Origin: Streptomycetaceae bacterium
GTDB taxonomy: Bacteria; Actinomycetota; Actinomycetes; Nanopelagicales; Nanopelagicaceae
Length of the DNA: 64,000 nt
Direction of reading: 5' to 3'
NCBI GenBank assembly: GCA_027483765.1
Contig: JAIXTW010000002.1
Span: forward strand, 62,001-126,000
The notes under the pieces were generated by a model, which saw nothing but the letters and a program-made list of their open reading frames with translations, made no database searches and was not told where the DNA came from. Numbering within the stretch: position 1 is the first letter of the stretch; every line of letters begins with the position of its first letter. Shown here one piece after another: positions 35,412 to 43,021 of this stretch. Position numbers and translations under genes: made by a program.

Positions 35412-36089
35412 GTGCATATTCCTGATGGGTTTATCGATATCCCCACCTCAGTCGCCTTTGCCGGTATCGCAACTGCCGGAATGGCGCTCTCGCTCAAAGG
35501 AGCCAAATCGGCGCTCGATGAGAAGACTGCACCTCTTGCTGGTCTGACTGCAACCTTTATCTTCGCGGTACAGATGCTCAACTTTCCGGTTGCTGCTGGA
35601 ACAAGTGGGCACTTACTAGGCGGTGCACTAGCAGCGATTTTGGTCGGTCCTTGGGTAGCTTCGCTGGCGCTGACAGTCGTACTCGTGATGCAGGCGTTGC
35701 TCTTCGCAGATGGTGGCCTCACAGCTCTTGGATTAAGTGTCTTTAACATGTCACTGATCGGAGTCTGGGTTGGATACGGAATTTTTATCTTAGTAAAGAA
35801 AATTCTTCCAAAAAATAAATCTTCAATAAGCATCGCGGCATTTCTCGGCGGACTGATCTCTGTGCCATTTGCTGCAGCAGGTTTTGTGCTCCAGTATGCA
35901 ATTGGCGGCACCGGAACATTTTCAATTTCCCAAGTTCTCACGGCAATGATTGGAACTCATATCCTGATTGGCATCGGCGAAGGCGTGATCTCTGCGCTCG
36001 CAGTTGGTGCTGTGATGGCTAGCCGTTCCGATCTGGTCTACGGTTACAAAGGTGCTTCACAAGTTCTAGAAACGAGAGTGAAAGAATGA
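35412..36089 (+). CDS. cbiM: ECF-type nickel/cobalt transporter substrate-binding membrane protein (NikM/CbiM)
   Basis: The metal-recognising membrane subunit of an energy-coupling-factor importer, 225 aa with about six to seven transmembrane helices. The N-terminus MHIPDGFID is diagnostic: in this family Met1 and His2 coordinate the metal. The second conserved His lies in GTSGHLLGG. GTG 35412 is the start, with AGGAGG at 8 nt. Stop and next start overlap as ATGA (36086-36089). A Nur-like operator upstream favours nickel over cobalt. First gene of cbiM-PDGLE-cbiQ-cbiO. Confidence 0.93.
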   Translation: MHIPDGFIDIPTSVAFAGIATAGMALSLKGAKSALDEKTAPLAGLTATFIFAVQMLNFPVAAGTSGHLLGGALAAILVGPWVASLALTVVLVMQALLFADGGLTALGLSVFNMSLIGVWVGYGIFILVKKILPKNKSSISIAAFLGGLISVPFAAAGFVLQYAIGGTGTFSISQVLTAMIGTHILIGIGEGVISALAVGAVMASRSDLVYGYKGASQVLETRVKE

Positions 36090-36391
36090 ATAAGCAAAGT
36101 AAGTTTCTGATTGCAGGCTTTGTTCTCTCACTCGTCCTCGCTGGAGTTGTTTCAAACTTCGCATCTTCCAGCCCTGACGGACTCGAGAAGGTAGCCGAAG
36201 ATATTGGCTTCCTCGACAGTGCAAAAGAACATTCGAACGCAGATGGACCACTCGCCGATTACGGCGTCAAAGGTATCGAAAATGAACGTCTATCAACTGG
36301 TGCAGCTGGAGTAATCGGCGTGATTGCTACTGCAGGGGCTTCAACAGGACTCTTCTTGCTTTTGCGACGCAAAAACGGTGCGACCAAATAA
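36086..36391 (+). CDS. PDGLE-domain protein (NikN/CbiN-like subunit)
   Basis: A 101-aa two-pass membrane protein, with a helix at ~8-28, the extracytoplasmic block SSPDGLEKVAED that names the PDGLE family, and a second helix at ~72-94 followed by a basic end. It helps CbiM load metal in NikMN-type systems. The start overlaps cbiM as ATGA. The stop TAA overlaps an ATA (36388-36391, ATAA) in the cbiQ frame instead of the expected ATG. Confidence 0.88.
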   Translation: MNKQSKFLIAGFVLSLVLAGVVSNFASSSPDGLEKVAEDIGFLDSAKEHSNADGPLADYGVKGIENERLSTGAAGVIGVIATAGASTGLFLLLRRKNGATK

Positions 36392-36483
36392 ATACTTCAG
36401 CTGCCGAAAAAAGTCAGGTCCACTCACACGGCCATCACCATGGCCACGATGTCGGTGAACGGCTATATATCCATCGCCACTCG
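36388..36483 (+). other. In-frame His-rich N-terminal extension of cbiQ lacking a standard start codon
   Basis: Reading the cbiQ frame upstream of GTG 36484 gives 32 codons encoding HSHGHHHGHD followed by GERLYIHRHS. This last part matches the usual CbiQ N-terminus (RLYxxGxSPVHRLP-like), so it is probably translated. No ATG, GTG or TTG exists in this frame back past 36301. The frame opens at ATA 36388, which overlaps the PDGLE stop as ATAA. An ATA start, a -1 frameshift or a sequence error could explain it. Confidence 0.55.
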
Positions 36484-37203
36484 GTGGTGCACTCGCTACC
36501 TTCACATTTAAAGATTATTGCCGTTCTTTTCTTTGTCTTAGTCGTTGTATCTACACCCATTACTTATTGGCCTGCTTTCGTTATCTTTCTAACGTTAGTT
36601 GTTAGCGCAGCAATAGCTGGAAAAATTGCAATTCCGACGCTGGCCAAGCGGGCGCTGATCGAAATTCCATTCATATTTTTTGCAGTGCTCATGCCCTTCT
36701 TTGGTACGGGTGAACGCTTTGAATTAGGTCCACTTAATCTCTATCGCGATGGATTACTAGCCGGGCTCTCAATTGTGGCTAAGGGAACCTTGGGTGTTTT
36801 GAGCGCCGTCATTCTCTCTACGACCACTACTGCGCGCGAGATCTTGCGCGGCCTTGAGCGACTTCGGTTGCCAACAATCATGGTTCAGATTGCATCCTTC
36901 ATGTTGCGATATGTAAATGTGATCAGCGATGAGATGGAGCGAATGAAGATTGCTCGTCAGTCACGCGGCTTTGATGCCACGGGTGTCAAGCACTGGAAAG
37001 TGATTGCCACATCTGCTGCAGCGCTCTTTATTCGCTCATATGAACGCGGTGAGCGCGTACACCTGGCCATGCTCTCTCGCGGTTTTGATGGAGAGCTACC
37101 TCATACCGAAGCGAAATCTGTAGGAACTCGCGCCTGGTTGATAGCCCTTACTATTCCTACCCTTGCCTTAATTACTTCTATCTCTTTCCAGATGATCGGT
37201 TAA
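36484..37203 (+). CDS. cbiQ: ECF transporter transmembrane T-component CbiQ
   Basis: The energy-coupling membrane subunit linking CbiM to the ATPase. From GTG 36484 it is 239 aa; with the upstream extension it would be 271 aa, closer to the family. Hydrophobic segments occupy ~8-60, 60-80 and 95-115. The two coupling-helix motifs are recognisable as RQSRGFDATG and MLSRGFDGEL (Ala-Arg-Gly class). cbiO follows 3 nt later. The start is uncertain, as described for the preceding stretch. Confidence 0.88.
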   Translation: MVHSLPSHLKIIAVLFFVLVVVSTPITYWPAFVIFLTLVVSAAIAGKIAIPTLAKRALIEIPFIFFAVLMPFFGTGERFELGPLNLYRDGLLAGLSIVAKGTLGVLSAVILSTTTTAREILRGLERLRLPTIMVQIASFMLRYVNVISDEMERMKIARQSRGFDATGVKHWKVIATSAAALFIRSYERGERVHLAMLSRGFDGELPHTEAKSVGTRAWLIALTIPTLALITSISFQMIG

Positions 37204-37206
37204 AAC

Positions 37207-37953
37207 ATGAGCAACCACCCGAGTTTGTTAATTAACAATTTGGCATTTGCTTACCCCGACGGCAACCAAGCTCTCTACGGAGTAAACCTCCGCGTTGAAA
37301 AAGGTGAGCGGGTAGCTCTGCTTGGTCCTAACGGCGCAGGCAAGACCACTCTAGTACTTCATATGAATGGTATCCATCAGACTATGCAAGGCGAAGTTTT
37401 CATCGCCGGTGAAAAAGTTGATTCAAAGAATAAGGAATCGATTCGAAATATTCGCTCAAAGGTTGGAATCGTTTTCCAAGATCCTGATGATCAGTTGTTT
37501 ATGCCCACTGTTGGCGAAGATGTTGCATTTGGTCCGTACAACATGGGCGTGCGCGGAGCAGAACTCGATGCAGTTGTTGACTACGCATTGAATTTGGTCG
37601 GCATGAGCGAATTTAAAGATCGCCCACCGCACCACCTTTCGTTCGGACAACGCAGACGCGTTGCCGTTGCGACAGTTCTTGCCATGAAGCCAGAAATCTT
37701 GGTCATGGATGAACCATCTTCAAATCTTGATCCTGCTAGTCGCCGCGAATTGGCAGATATTCTGCGCTCACTTGATGTCACAATCGTGATGGTCACTCAC
37801 GATCTTCCCTACGCCCACGAACTCTGCGAGCGAGCGGTGATTCTCTCAGGCGGAATTATTGTGGCCGACGATAAGACTGATTCGATTTTAAGAAATGCAG
37901 CGTTGCTAGCTACGCACCGTCTTGAATTACCGGTTGGGTTTACTCTTTCCTAA
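37207..37953 (+). CDS. cbiO: ECF transporter ATPase CbiO
   Basis: A 248-aa ABC ATPase powering nickel or cobalt uptake. Walker A GPNGAGKT (40-47), Q-loop VFQDPDDQLF (89-98), signature LSFGQRRRVA (from 144), Walker B ILVMDEPSSNLDP (from 164) and switch His in MVTHDLPYA. The QDPDDQLF form is characteristic of ECF ATPases. The last 27 bp overlap the convergent DMT transporter gene. Confidence 0.94.
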   Translation: MSNHPSLLINNLAFAYPDGNQALYGVNLRVEKGERVALLGPNGAGKTTLVLHMNGIHQTMQGEVFIAGEKVDSKNKESIRNIRSKVGIVFQDPDDQLFMPTVGEDVAFGPYNMGVRGAELDAVVDYALNLVGMSEFKDRPPHHLSFGQRRRVAVATVLAMKPEILVMDEPSSNLDPASRRELADILRSLDVTIVMVTHDLPYAHELCERAVILSGGIIVADDKTDSILRNAALLATHRLELPVGFTLS

Positions 37954-38841
37954 AGTAATTCGCTCTTGCGCAATCGCAGCACCTAGCAGCACGATCAACG
38001 CACCTACTGGTTCATTCCAGGTGATTGATTCGTTTAAGAAGATAATTCCCACGATGATGGCTACAAGCGGTGTTAAGTAGGTAACCGAGCTTGCAATTGC
38101 ACTGCCGGCCAACTGCATCACTTTAAAATTCCATAGGTAGGCAAATCCACTACCAAAGACTCCCAAACCAATCATGCCCAGAATCGGTCCAATTCGATAC
38201 TCATCTTTTGCAATTCCGTCATAAAGATAGAAGGGTAATAAAGTAATTGCTGCAAGTGTCAGCTGCATCGCCATCAAAGATTCGGCTTGAAGTTTGAGTG
38301 GGATTACATATTTGCGGGTATAAGGAAATGAAATTCCGTAACAACTTACTGCAAGTAACAGAACCAGAATTGCCCACAGTGGGTTATCGCCTAACCCTTT
38401 CCATGCACCAAGCACGGTAAGAACTCCAAAGAAACCAAGGAGCAACCCAAAGAGTTGAGCTGGTTTTGGTTTTTCTGCCCGATTGATTACAAGAATTGCA
38501 ATGATTGTCATTAGTGGAGTGACAGCATTAATAATGCCCGCCAAGATTGACGTTACCTCTGTTTCAGCAAGTGCGAAGAGAATTCCAGGAATCACATTAA
38601 GCAACATCGCCACAACCCAAAGATGAAATTGCACTCTACGATCTTTGGGTAGGGAAATACCTTTCACCTTCGCATAAATAAGAAGTGCCAGTGCACCTAA
38701 GGCACAGCGTCCAAAGGCAACACCAAATGGGGTAAGAAATTCAAGCCCTAACTTGATAAAGATAAATGAACAGCCCCAGACGATGCCGAGTGCAATGTAC
38801 GCAGGAATCCAAGAACTCTGACGTTGCCCCGACTGATTCAC
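37927..38841 (-). CDS. EamA/DMT superfamily transporter
   Basis: A 304-aa inner-membrane protein with ten predicted helices arranged as two EamA repeats (first half ALGIVWGCSFIFIKLGL to helix 5, second starting near AVSCYGISFPYTRKY). Members export amino acids, nucleosides or other metabolites; substrate unknown here. The start is GTG with TAAAGT 6 nt upstream on the minus strand and no ribosome site, so leaderless. A tRNA-Lys gene lies just upstream on the same strand. Confidence 0.85.
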   Translation of the reverse strand: MNQSGQRQSSWIPAYIALGIVWGCSFIFIKLGLEFLTPFGVAFGRCALGALALLIYAKVKGISLPKDRRVQFHLWVVAMLLNVIPGILFALAETEVTSILAGIINAVTPLMTIIAILVINRAEKPKPAQLFGLLLGFFGVLTVLGAWKGLGDNPLWAILVLLLAVSCYGISFPYTRKYVIPLKLQAESLMAMQLTLAAITLLPFYLYDGIAKDEYRIGPILGMIGLGVFGSGFAYLWNFKVMQLAGSAIASSVTYLTPLVAIIVGIIFLNESITWNEPVGALIVLLGAAIAQERITLGKSKPNR

Positions 38842-38853
38842 GGTCTGACTTTA
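38842..38853 (-). promoter_or_regulatory. Leaderless -10 of the DMT transporter gene
   Basis: Minus-strand TAAAGT (38853-38848), 6-nt spacer, GTG start at 38841. It sits 8 bp from the 3' end of tRNA-Lys. Confidence 0.5.
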
Positions 38854-38861
38854 CTTAAGAG

Positions 38862-38934
38862 TGGGCCCAGACAGGCTCGAACTGTCGACCCACGGATTAA
38901 AAGTCCGTTGCTCTACCGGCTGAGCTATAGGCCC
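38862..38934 (-). tRNA. tRNA-Lys (anticodon UUU)
   Basis: A full cloverleaf of 73 nt on the minus strand. The acceptor stem is GGGCCTA/TGGGCCC with one G-U pair, the D arm GCTC...GAGC, the anticodon loop CTTTTAA with TTT in the stem ACGGA/TCCGT, and the T arm GACAG-TTCGAGC-CTGTC. The 3' CCA is not encoded. A TAGTTT hexamer lies 6 nt upstream of the mature 5' end. Confidence 0.97.
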
Positions 38935-38937
38935 CAC

Positions 38938-38964
38938 AAAAAACTAGCGTTAACTGCGCGCTAG
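38938..38964 (-). terminator. Rho-independent terminator after tsaC
   Basis: On the minus strand the hairpin CTAGCG-N9-CGCTAG (38964-38944) is followed directly by TTTTTT (38943-38938). It lies 18 nt downstream of the tsaC stop and just before tRNA-Lys. Its distal arm overlaps the putative -10 of that tRNA. Confidence 0.65.
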
Positions 38965-38982
38965 AAGTCGAACTTTATCACC

Positions 38983-39948
38983 TTAGCGCCCGCGGCTGGC
39001 ACGCAGTAATCGGTCGCGAATTGCAATAGCCACGTCATCTCCTGCGGGTTGGTTCACCACCACGCGAGTTAATGAACGCTCATCAGCACTCCTTAGCGCT
39101 GCATAAAGAAGTCGAGCAAACTCTTCATTATTTGAAGGCGATGCCAGGCGCACAACATCTGCAGGTGTTGGAACGTTGGAAAGTGCGATAAATCCGTCAC
39201 CGCTTATTGGGGTCACATCCAAGATGACTTGCGCTGCGGGCGAGTAATGGTTTTCAAGTGAGCCACTTACTCGAATATCTGAAATTGAATCAGCCAATCC
39301 AAGACCAGTTACCTCAGTAATCATCTCTGCGGTAATTGCACCGGGTCTCAAAACTCTTGGCGCACTGCCAGTGCAATCAATGATTGTTGATTCAACACCA
39401 ACGCTCGATGGTCCGCCATCAAGGATGAGATCGCCCTCAATCAAATACTCTGCAAGTTCTGCTCGCACCGCATCAGCTGAAGTTGGTGATACATGACCGA
39501 ATCGATTGGCGCTCGGCGCCGCAATTCCTTTTCCGCCAAGCTTCTTAAATTCTGCAAGAAGAGTAAGTGCCACAACATGGTCGGGTACGCGAAGGCCAAC
39601 TGTCGCTTGTCCGCCAGTAACAAAATCTTGTGCGAGATGAGATCGCTTAAAAATAAGGGTCATCGGCCCTGGCCAGTATTTACGTCCAAGTGCAATTGCA
39701 TATTCGGGAATCTCCTCGGCCCACTCAGAGATATCTGCCATCTCACTCACGTGAACAATGAGCGGATGATCAGCCGGACGACCTTTAGCTTTATAAATTC
39801 TGGCCACGGCGGCAGCGTTTGTGGCATCGGCGCCCAGTCCGTAGACAGTCTCTGTCGGTAGCGCAACCAGAAAGCCCGCTTTGAGTTGCTGAGCGGCACG
39901 GGCCATCGAATCTGCAGTGCAGTTAGATACGAATTGCCCGCTACTCAT
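38983..39948 (-). CDS. tsaC: L-threonylcarbamoyladenylate synthase, Sua5 type
   Basis: Makes threonylcarbamoyl-AMP for t6A37 of ANN-decoding tRNAs. ATG 39948 gives 321 aa: a YrdC domain (~10-195; ALPTETVYGLGAD, KGRPADHPL, PSANRFGHVSPTS) followed by a linker NHYSPAA and a C-terminal Sua5 domain, making it longer than the ~200-aa YrdC-only form. A longer upstream start would overlap the divergent gene. Leaderless signal GATAAT at 7 nt. Followed by a hairpin and T-tract terminator. Confidence 0.9.
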   Translation of the reverse strand: MSSGQFVSNCTADSMARAAQQLKAGFLVALPTETVYGLGADATNAAAVARIYKAKGRPADHPLIVHVSEMADISEWAEEIPEYAIALGRKYWPGPMTLIFKRSHLAQDFVTGGQATVGLRVPDHVVALTLLAEFKKLGGKGIAAPSANRFGHVSPTSADAVRAELAEYLIEGDLILDGGPSSVGVESTIIDCTGSAPRVLRPGAITAEMITEVTGLGLADSISDIRVSGSLENHYSPAAQVILDVTPISGDGFIALSNVPTPADVVRLASPSNNEEFARLLYAALRSADERSLTRVVVNQPAGDDVAIAIRDRLLRASRGR

Positions 39949-39987
39949 AAGAGCAATTATCCCGCCTTTTTGCGAGAAGATAACCAC
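39949..39987. promoter_or_regulatory. Divergent promoter region, tsaC / glycosyltransferase
   Basis: Minus-strand GATAAT (39961-39956) is 7 nt from the tsaC ATG. The same AT core read on the plus strand (AATTAT, 39955-39960) could act as -10 for the glycosyltransferase gene, whose ATG 39988 has a weak GAGAAG site about 8 nt upstream. Confidence 0.45.
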
Positions 39988-41127
39988 ATGGCCGAGCGGA
40001 TAAAAGTGATGCAAATTATCGCCCGTATGAATGTGGGTGGTCCGGCTGTCATTGTGGCCGAATTGATGCGAAGCCTTGATTCAACGCAATTCGAGCAAGT
40101 ATTGGTTACCGGGTACTGCGATGAGAACGAAGCCGATTATCTCGATGAGGTTGCCACAGATATTAAGGCAACTCGTATTGCAGGTCTTGGCAGATCAATA
40201 TCACTAGTTACTGACCTCAGAGCATTTATTGGTCTGATTGCAATGATCAAGAAACTGAAGCCAGATGTGATTCATACCCACACTGCAAAAGCTGGAGTAT
40301 TAGGTCGCCTGGCATCGATTATTGCTGGACGTGGCGCGATAAGAATTCACACTTTTCACGGTCACCTTTTGCATGGCTATTTTTCCGGATGGAAGACTCA
40401 ATTAGTAATCGCGATTGAAAAGGCACTTGCTGCGCGCACTCACTACTTAATTGCAATTGGCACGGTTGTAAAGAACGACCTACTGGCCGCCGGCATCGGC
40501 AAAGCAGAGCAGTACCGCGTCTTCTTTCCTGGATTACCGAAGCCACATACTGCAGGTAAGTCCGAACTCCGCAAGGAGTTAGAGCTTGATCCGGCCACTA
40601 TTTACTGCACCTTTGTGGGCCGCCTAACACAGATTAAGAGACCAGATCGTTTACTTGATATTGCAAAAGTAGTCGCCAAAGAGAATATGCCAATTCACTT
40701 TTTAGTAGCAGGAGAAGGTGAGTTATTTGAAAGTTCTCGAGCGAGAGCAACCGCACAGAATCTACCCATCACTTTCTTGGGCTGGCGCAAAGATATTGAC
40801 CAACTATTTACAGCAAGTGATATCGCAATTCTGACAAGTGATAACGAAGGAATTCCACTCACTCTCATTCAAGCGGCGCAAGCAGCTCTGCCGATTGTTG
40901 CTCCCGCGGTAGGGTCAATTTCCGATATCGTCGAAGATTCAAAGACAGGTTTCCTCACAAAGCCAGAACCAGCGGCGATGGCAGCGAAGGTAATAACGCT
41001 TGCAACGGACGCAGAGTTGCGAAATCAATTGGGAGCTGCCGGCAGGGAGCGCGCAGATACTTACTTCTCACTAGCGCGAATGCTCCGAGATCACACAGGG
41101 ATCTATAACGCGCCCCACAAGAAATAA
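39988..41127 (+). CDS. Glycosyltransferase family 4 protein
   Basis: A 379-aa GT-B retaining glycosyltransferase. ATG 39988 starts MAERIKVMQIIARMNVGGPAV, the typical GT4 first strand and glycine loop; earlier in-frame starts lie inside tsaC. The DVIHTHTAKAG, FHGHLLHGYF and FVGRLTQIKRPD blocks are typical of cell-surface polysaccharide enzymes. In the donor-site EX7E motif the second glutamate is glutamine (EGIPLTLIQ). Donor and acceptor unknown; probably acts on a lipid-linked glycan. Confidence 0.88.
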   Translation: MAERIKVMQIIARMNVGGPAVIVAELMRSLDSTQFEQVLVTGYCDENEADYLDEVATDIKATRIAGLGRSISLVTDLRAFIGLIAMIKKLKPDVIHTHTAKAGVLGRLASIIAGRGAIRIHTFHGHLLHGYFSGWKTQLVIAIEKALAARTHYLIAIGTVVKNDLLAAGIGKAEQYRVFFPGLPKPHTAGKSELRKELELDPATIYCTFVGRLTQIKRPDRLLDIAKVVAKENMPIHFLVAGEGELFESSRARATAQNLPITFLGWRKDIDQLFTASDIAILTSDNEGIPLTLIQAAQAALPIVAPAVGSISDIVEDSKTGFLTKPEPAAMAAKVITLATDAELRNQLGAAGRERADTYFSLARMLRDHTGIYNAPHKK

Positions 41128-41129
41128 GA

Positions 41130-41141
41130 GATAATAGAGTC
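41130..41141 (+). promoter_or_regulatory. Leaderless -10 of the SIMPL-domain gene
   Basis: GATAAT (41130-41135), 6-nt spacer AGAGTC, ATG 41142. It lies 2 bp after the stop of the upstream glycosyltransferase gene. Confidence 0.55.
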
Positions 41142-41846
41142 ATGAAAACTCGTACCCGTATCTCACTCCTTGCCGTAATTACCGTCACTATTGCTGCTCT
41201 AGTTGCTCCATCTGCCAATGCCGCAGCGACTCGATACATAACCATTAGTTCGCAGGGAAGCGTGAAGGTCGTCCCAGATGCAGTCCGAATTACCGCGACT
41301 TCCACCAATGTCGCTGCCACCAGTAAGGAAGCCCTAGCTGCCACTGCAAAGACCTCTGCCGCAGTACGTGCCGCACTAACTGCTTCCAAAATTGAAAAGA
41401 AAGATATTTCAACCCAGAGCGTCTCGGTTTTCCCTGAATATAAATACGATAACAACACCTCAGTTCTTATCGGATATCGTGCATCTCAATCCTTCACCAT
41501 TGTTGTGCGCGCAGCTGCTACTGCAGGTGATGTAGTGGATGCAATCGTGGCTGCCGGCGGCGATAGCCTTCAACTCAGCGGTGCCACTCCATTTGTTTTG
41601 GATAACACAAAGGCAGCAACTGCAGCTCGCACTGCAGCCGTGAAGAATGCACGTGCAAAGGCTGCATCGTATGCAACACTTCTTGGAGTAAAACTTGGCA
41701 AGGTTACTTACCTCGTCGAGAACTCCGCACCAACTCCATATGTTCCGGTAATGGCAGTTGCAAAAACAGAAGCTGATTCAACTGTCATAGATCTAGGTGA
41801 GCAAGATGTCACCGTATCGGTAACAGTTCGTTGGAGCCTGGCGTAA
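41142..41846 (+). CDS. Secreted SIMPL-domain (DUF541) protein
   Basis: A 234-aa exported protein with a signal peptide ending near SANA. The mature part is a SIMPL domain: ITISSQGSVKVVPDAVRIT at the start, the DISTQSVSVFPEYKY block, GYRASQSFTIVVR, and the C-terminal DVTVSVTVRWSL. Such periplasmic proteins (BP26-type) can form ring oligomers; the function in Actinobacteria is unknown. The TAA stop forms the first bases of the next gene's -10. Confidence 0.85.
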   Translation: MKTRTRISLLAVITVTIAALVAPSANAAATRYITISSQGSVKVVPDAVRITATSTNVAATSKEALAATAKTSAAVRAALTASKIEKKDISTQSVSVFPEYKYDNNTSVLIGYRASQSFTIVVRAAATAGDVVDAIVAAGGDSLQLSGATPFVLDNTKAATAARTAAVKNARAKAASYATLLGVKLGKVTYLVENSAPTPYVPVMAVAKTEADSTVIDLGEQDVTVSVTVRWSLA

Positions 41847-41855
41847 TCTAACTTC
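41844..41855 (+). promoter_or_regulatory. Leaderless -10 built on the SIMPL gene stop codon
   Basis: TAATCT (41844-41849), 6-nt spacer, ATG 41856. Bases 41844-41846 are the SIMPL stop codon TAA. Confidence 0.55.
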
Positions 41856-42704
41856 ATGACCCTCACTGAGCGGAAAAATGAAGCACGCAATTCGCTCATC
41901 GCTGAAATCACGGGCTACCTAGGTGGCGCCTTCGTAGTCATTTCATTAGCAGTATTCGTCAGCGAACGTTTTGATGATCTGGATAAAGTTCTACGTAGCG
42001 GACTCTTCCTCGCACTCTTCATACTATTAGCAGCACTCGTTTTTTCGCTTGGAACATCAACCGGGTTACGGGCGCGCCTGGCCAGCGTTTTGGCGCTAGC
42101 TTCATCGATTTCACTCACAGTTGCACTGGCTACATTCTTTGAAATCAATCGAGCGCCGCTAGCTGCATTTGCGGTCGGTTCTATTGCGACAGCTGCATTT
42201 TTTTACCGGAATCGTTCCGAACTTCTTCATCTAGGAACTGCGGCTTTCTTATTTATCACTTCAATTATGGCCGCGGCAACGATTGTCCGACGTGATACCG
42301 ATGCACTTACTATTCCGCTAGCCGCAGCTTTCTGGTTGGCACTGTCGGCAATCTGGATTTACTTAGCTTTCAATCGAAAGATTCAACACGTGCTGGGGTA
42401 TTCACTTGCCGTGGTCTTACTTTTCTTGGCGATACAAGCACTCTTCATTCAAGACCATCGAGAGATCTCATACTTCGTTGCTGCCGCAACTGTCATTGCG
42501 CTGATGCGTCTGTACCTGATTGAGAGAATCTGGCCACTTCTCATAGCGCCGTTAGTAATCGCAAGTGTTTCAATAGCTGAATTAGTTGCCGCAACATTGA
42601 GCGGATCAATCAGTGCAGTCTCTGGTCTCTTCATTGCGGGGGCGCTTTTGATTGCAACTTCCCTCTTTGTAATTCGCTCCATGAACCAGAAAAAGCACTC
42701 GTAA
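41856..42704 (+). CDS. Polytopic membrane protein of unknown function
   Basis: A 282-aa protein with nine or so hydrophobic helices and short charged loops, beginning with a soluble ~18-residue segment. The helix spacing resembles DUF2157-like membrane proteins, but I cannot assign a family with certainty. No enzyme motif seen. It follows the SIMPL gene by 9 nt and is the last protein gene before the tRNA cluster. Confidence 0.6.
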   Translation: MTLTERKNEARNSLIAEITGYLGGAFVVISLAVFVSERFDDLDKVLRSGLFLALFILLAALVFSLGTSTGLRARLASVLALASSISLTVALATFFEINRAPLAAFAVGSIATAAFFYRNRSELLHLGTAAFLFITSIMAAATIVRRDTDALTIPLAAAFWLALSAIWIYLAFNRKIQHVLGYSLAVVLLFLAIQALFIQDHREISYFVAAATVIALMRLYLIERIWPLLIAPLVIASVSIAELVAATLSGSISAVSGLFIAGALLIATSLFVIRSMNQKKHS

Positions 42705-42713
42705 AAGAGCGAT

Positions 42714-42742
42714 TTGGGCGTGCACGCTTAAGCCGGTACGAT
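42714..42742 (+). promoter_or_regulatory. Promoter of the tRNA-Glu/tRNA-Asp unit
   Basis: A TTGGGC element (42714-42719) and TACGAT (42737-42742) are separated by 17 bp, the standard sigma-70 spacing. Transcription would start about 8-9 nt before tRNA-Glu. This contrasts with the protein genes nearby, where -35 elements are not evident. Confidence 0.55.
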
Positions 42743-42757
42743 TTGCGAGCCTCAAAC

Positions 42758-42830
42758 GTCCCCATCGTCTAGGGGCCTAGGACATCGCCCTTTCACGGCG
42801 GTAACACGGGTTCGAATCCCGTTGGGGGCA
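42758..42830 (+). tRNA. tRNA-Glu (anticodon UUC)
   Basis: A 73-nt cloverleaf with acceptor stem GTCCCCA/TGGGGGC (one G-U), anticodon loop CTTTCAC with TTC in the stem TCGCC/GGCGG, and T arm ACGGG-TTCGAAT-CCCGT. The discriminator is A and CCA is not encoded. Confidence 0.97.
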
Positions 42831-42867
42831 CTAGAGGCAAGTAAGAAGTAAGGCTTTGATTTATCAA

Positions 42868-42941
42868 GGCCCGGTAGCGCAGTTGGTTAGCGCGCCGCCC
42901 TGTCACGGCGGAGGTCGCGGGTTCAAGTCCCGTCCGGGTCG
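42868..42941 (+). tRNA. tRNA-Asp (anticodon GUC)
   Basis: A 74-nt cloverleaf with acceptor stem GGCCCGG/CCGGGTC (one G-U), anticodon loop CTGTCAC with GTC in the stem CCGCC/GGCGG, T arm CGGGTTCAAGTCCCG and discriminator G, the identity base for Asp. It lies 37 nt after tRNA-Glu and is probably on the same transcript. Confidence 0.97.
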
Positions 42942-42942
42942 C

Positions 42943-42979
42943 AAGAAGAGGAAGGTGTCCACACGCCTTCTTCTTTTTT
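42943..42979 (+). terminator. Strong Rho-independent terminator after tRNA-Asp
   Basis: A long stem of about 16 bp (42943-42958 pairing with 42963-42978, a few G-U pairs, loop CCAC) merges into a T-tract ending at 42979. It is the clearest intrinsic terminator in the window. Because the stem is nearly symmetric and A-rich on its left side, it might also work in the opposite direction. Confidence 0.85.
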
Positions 42980-43021
42980 AACAAGTAAATATCGAAAACT
43001 AAATATAGAAAATTAAATAAT
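42980..43021 (+). promoter_or_regulatory. AT-rich promoter of tRNA-Phe with a tandem 12-bp repeat
   Basis: This stretch is almost entirely A and T. GAAAACTAAATA (42994-43005) and GAAAATTAAATA (43008-43019) are copies differing at one base with a 14-bp period. Each contains TAAATA. TATAGA (43004-43009) is another -10 candidate. The tRNA needs its own promoter here because a strong terminator precedes it. Confidence 0.5.

Noticed and set aside
36404-36412. A-AAA-AAG slippery heptamer as a programmed -1 frameshift joining PDGLE to CbiQ
   Set aside because: The heptamer lies downstream of the PDGLE stop at 36389-36391 and in the CbiQ frame already, so it cannot redirect PDGLE ribosomes.
39949-40014. 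Extended start of tsaC at 40014 and of the glycosyltransferase at 39886
   Set aside because: Each extension would run antisense into the other gene; the shorter starts match family N-termini.
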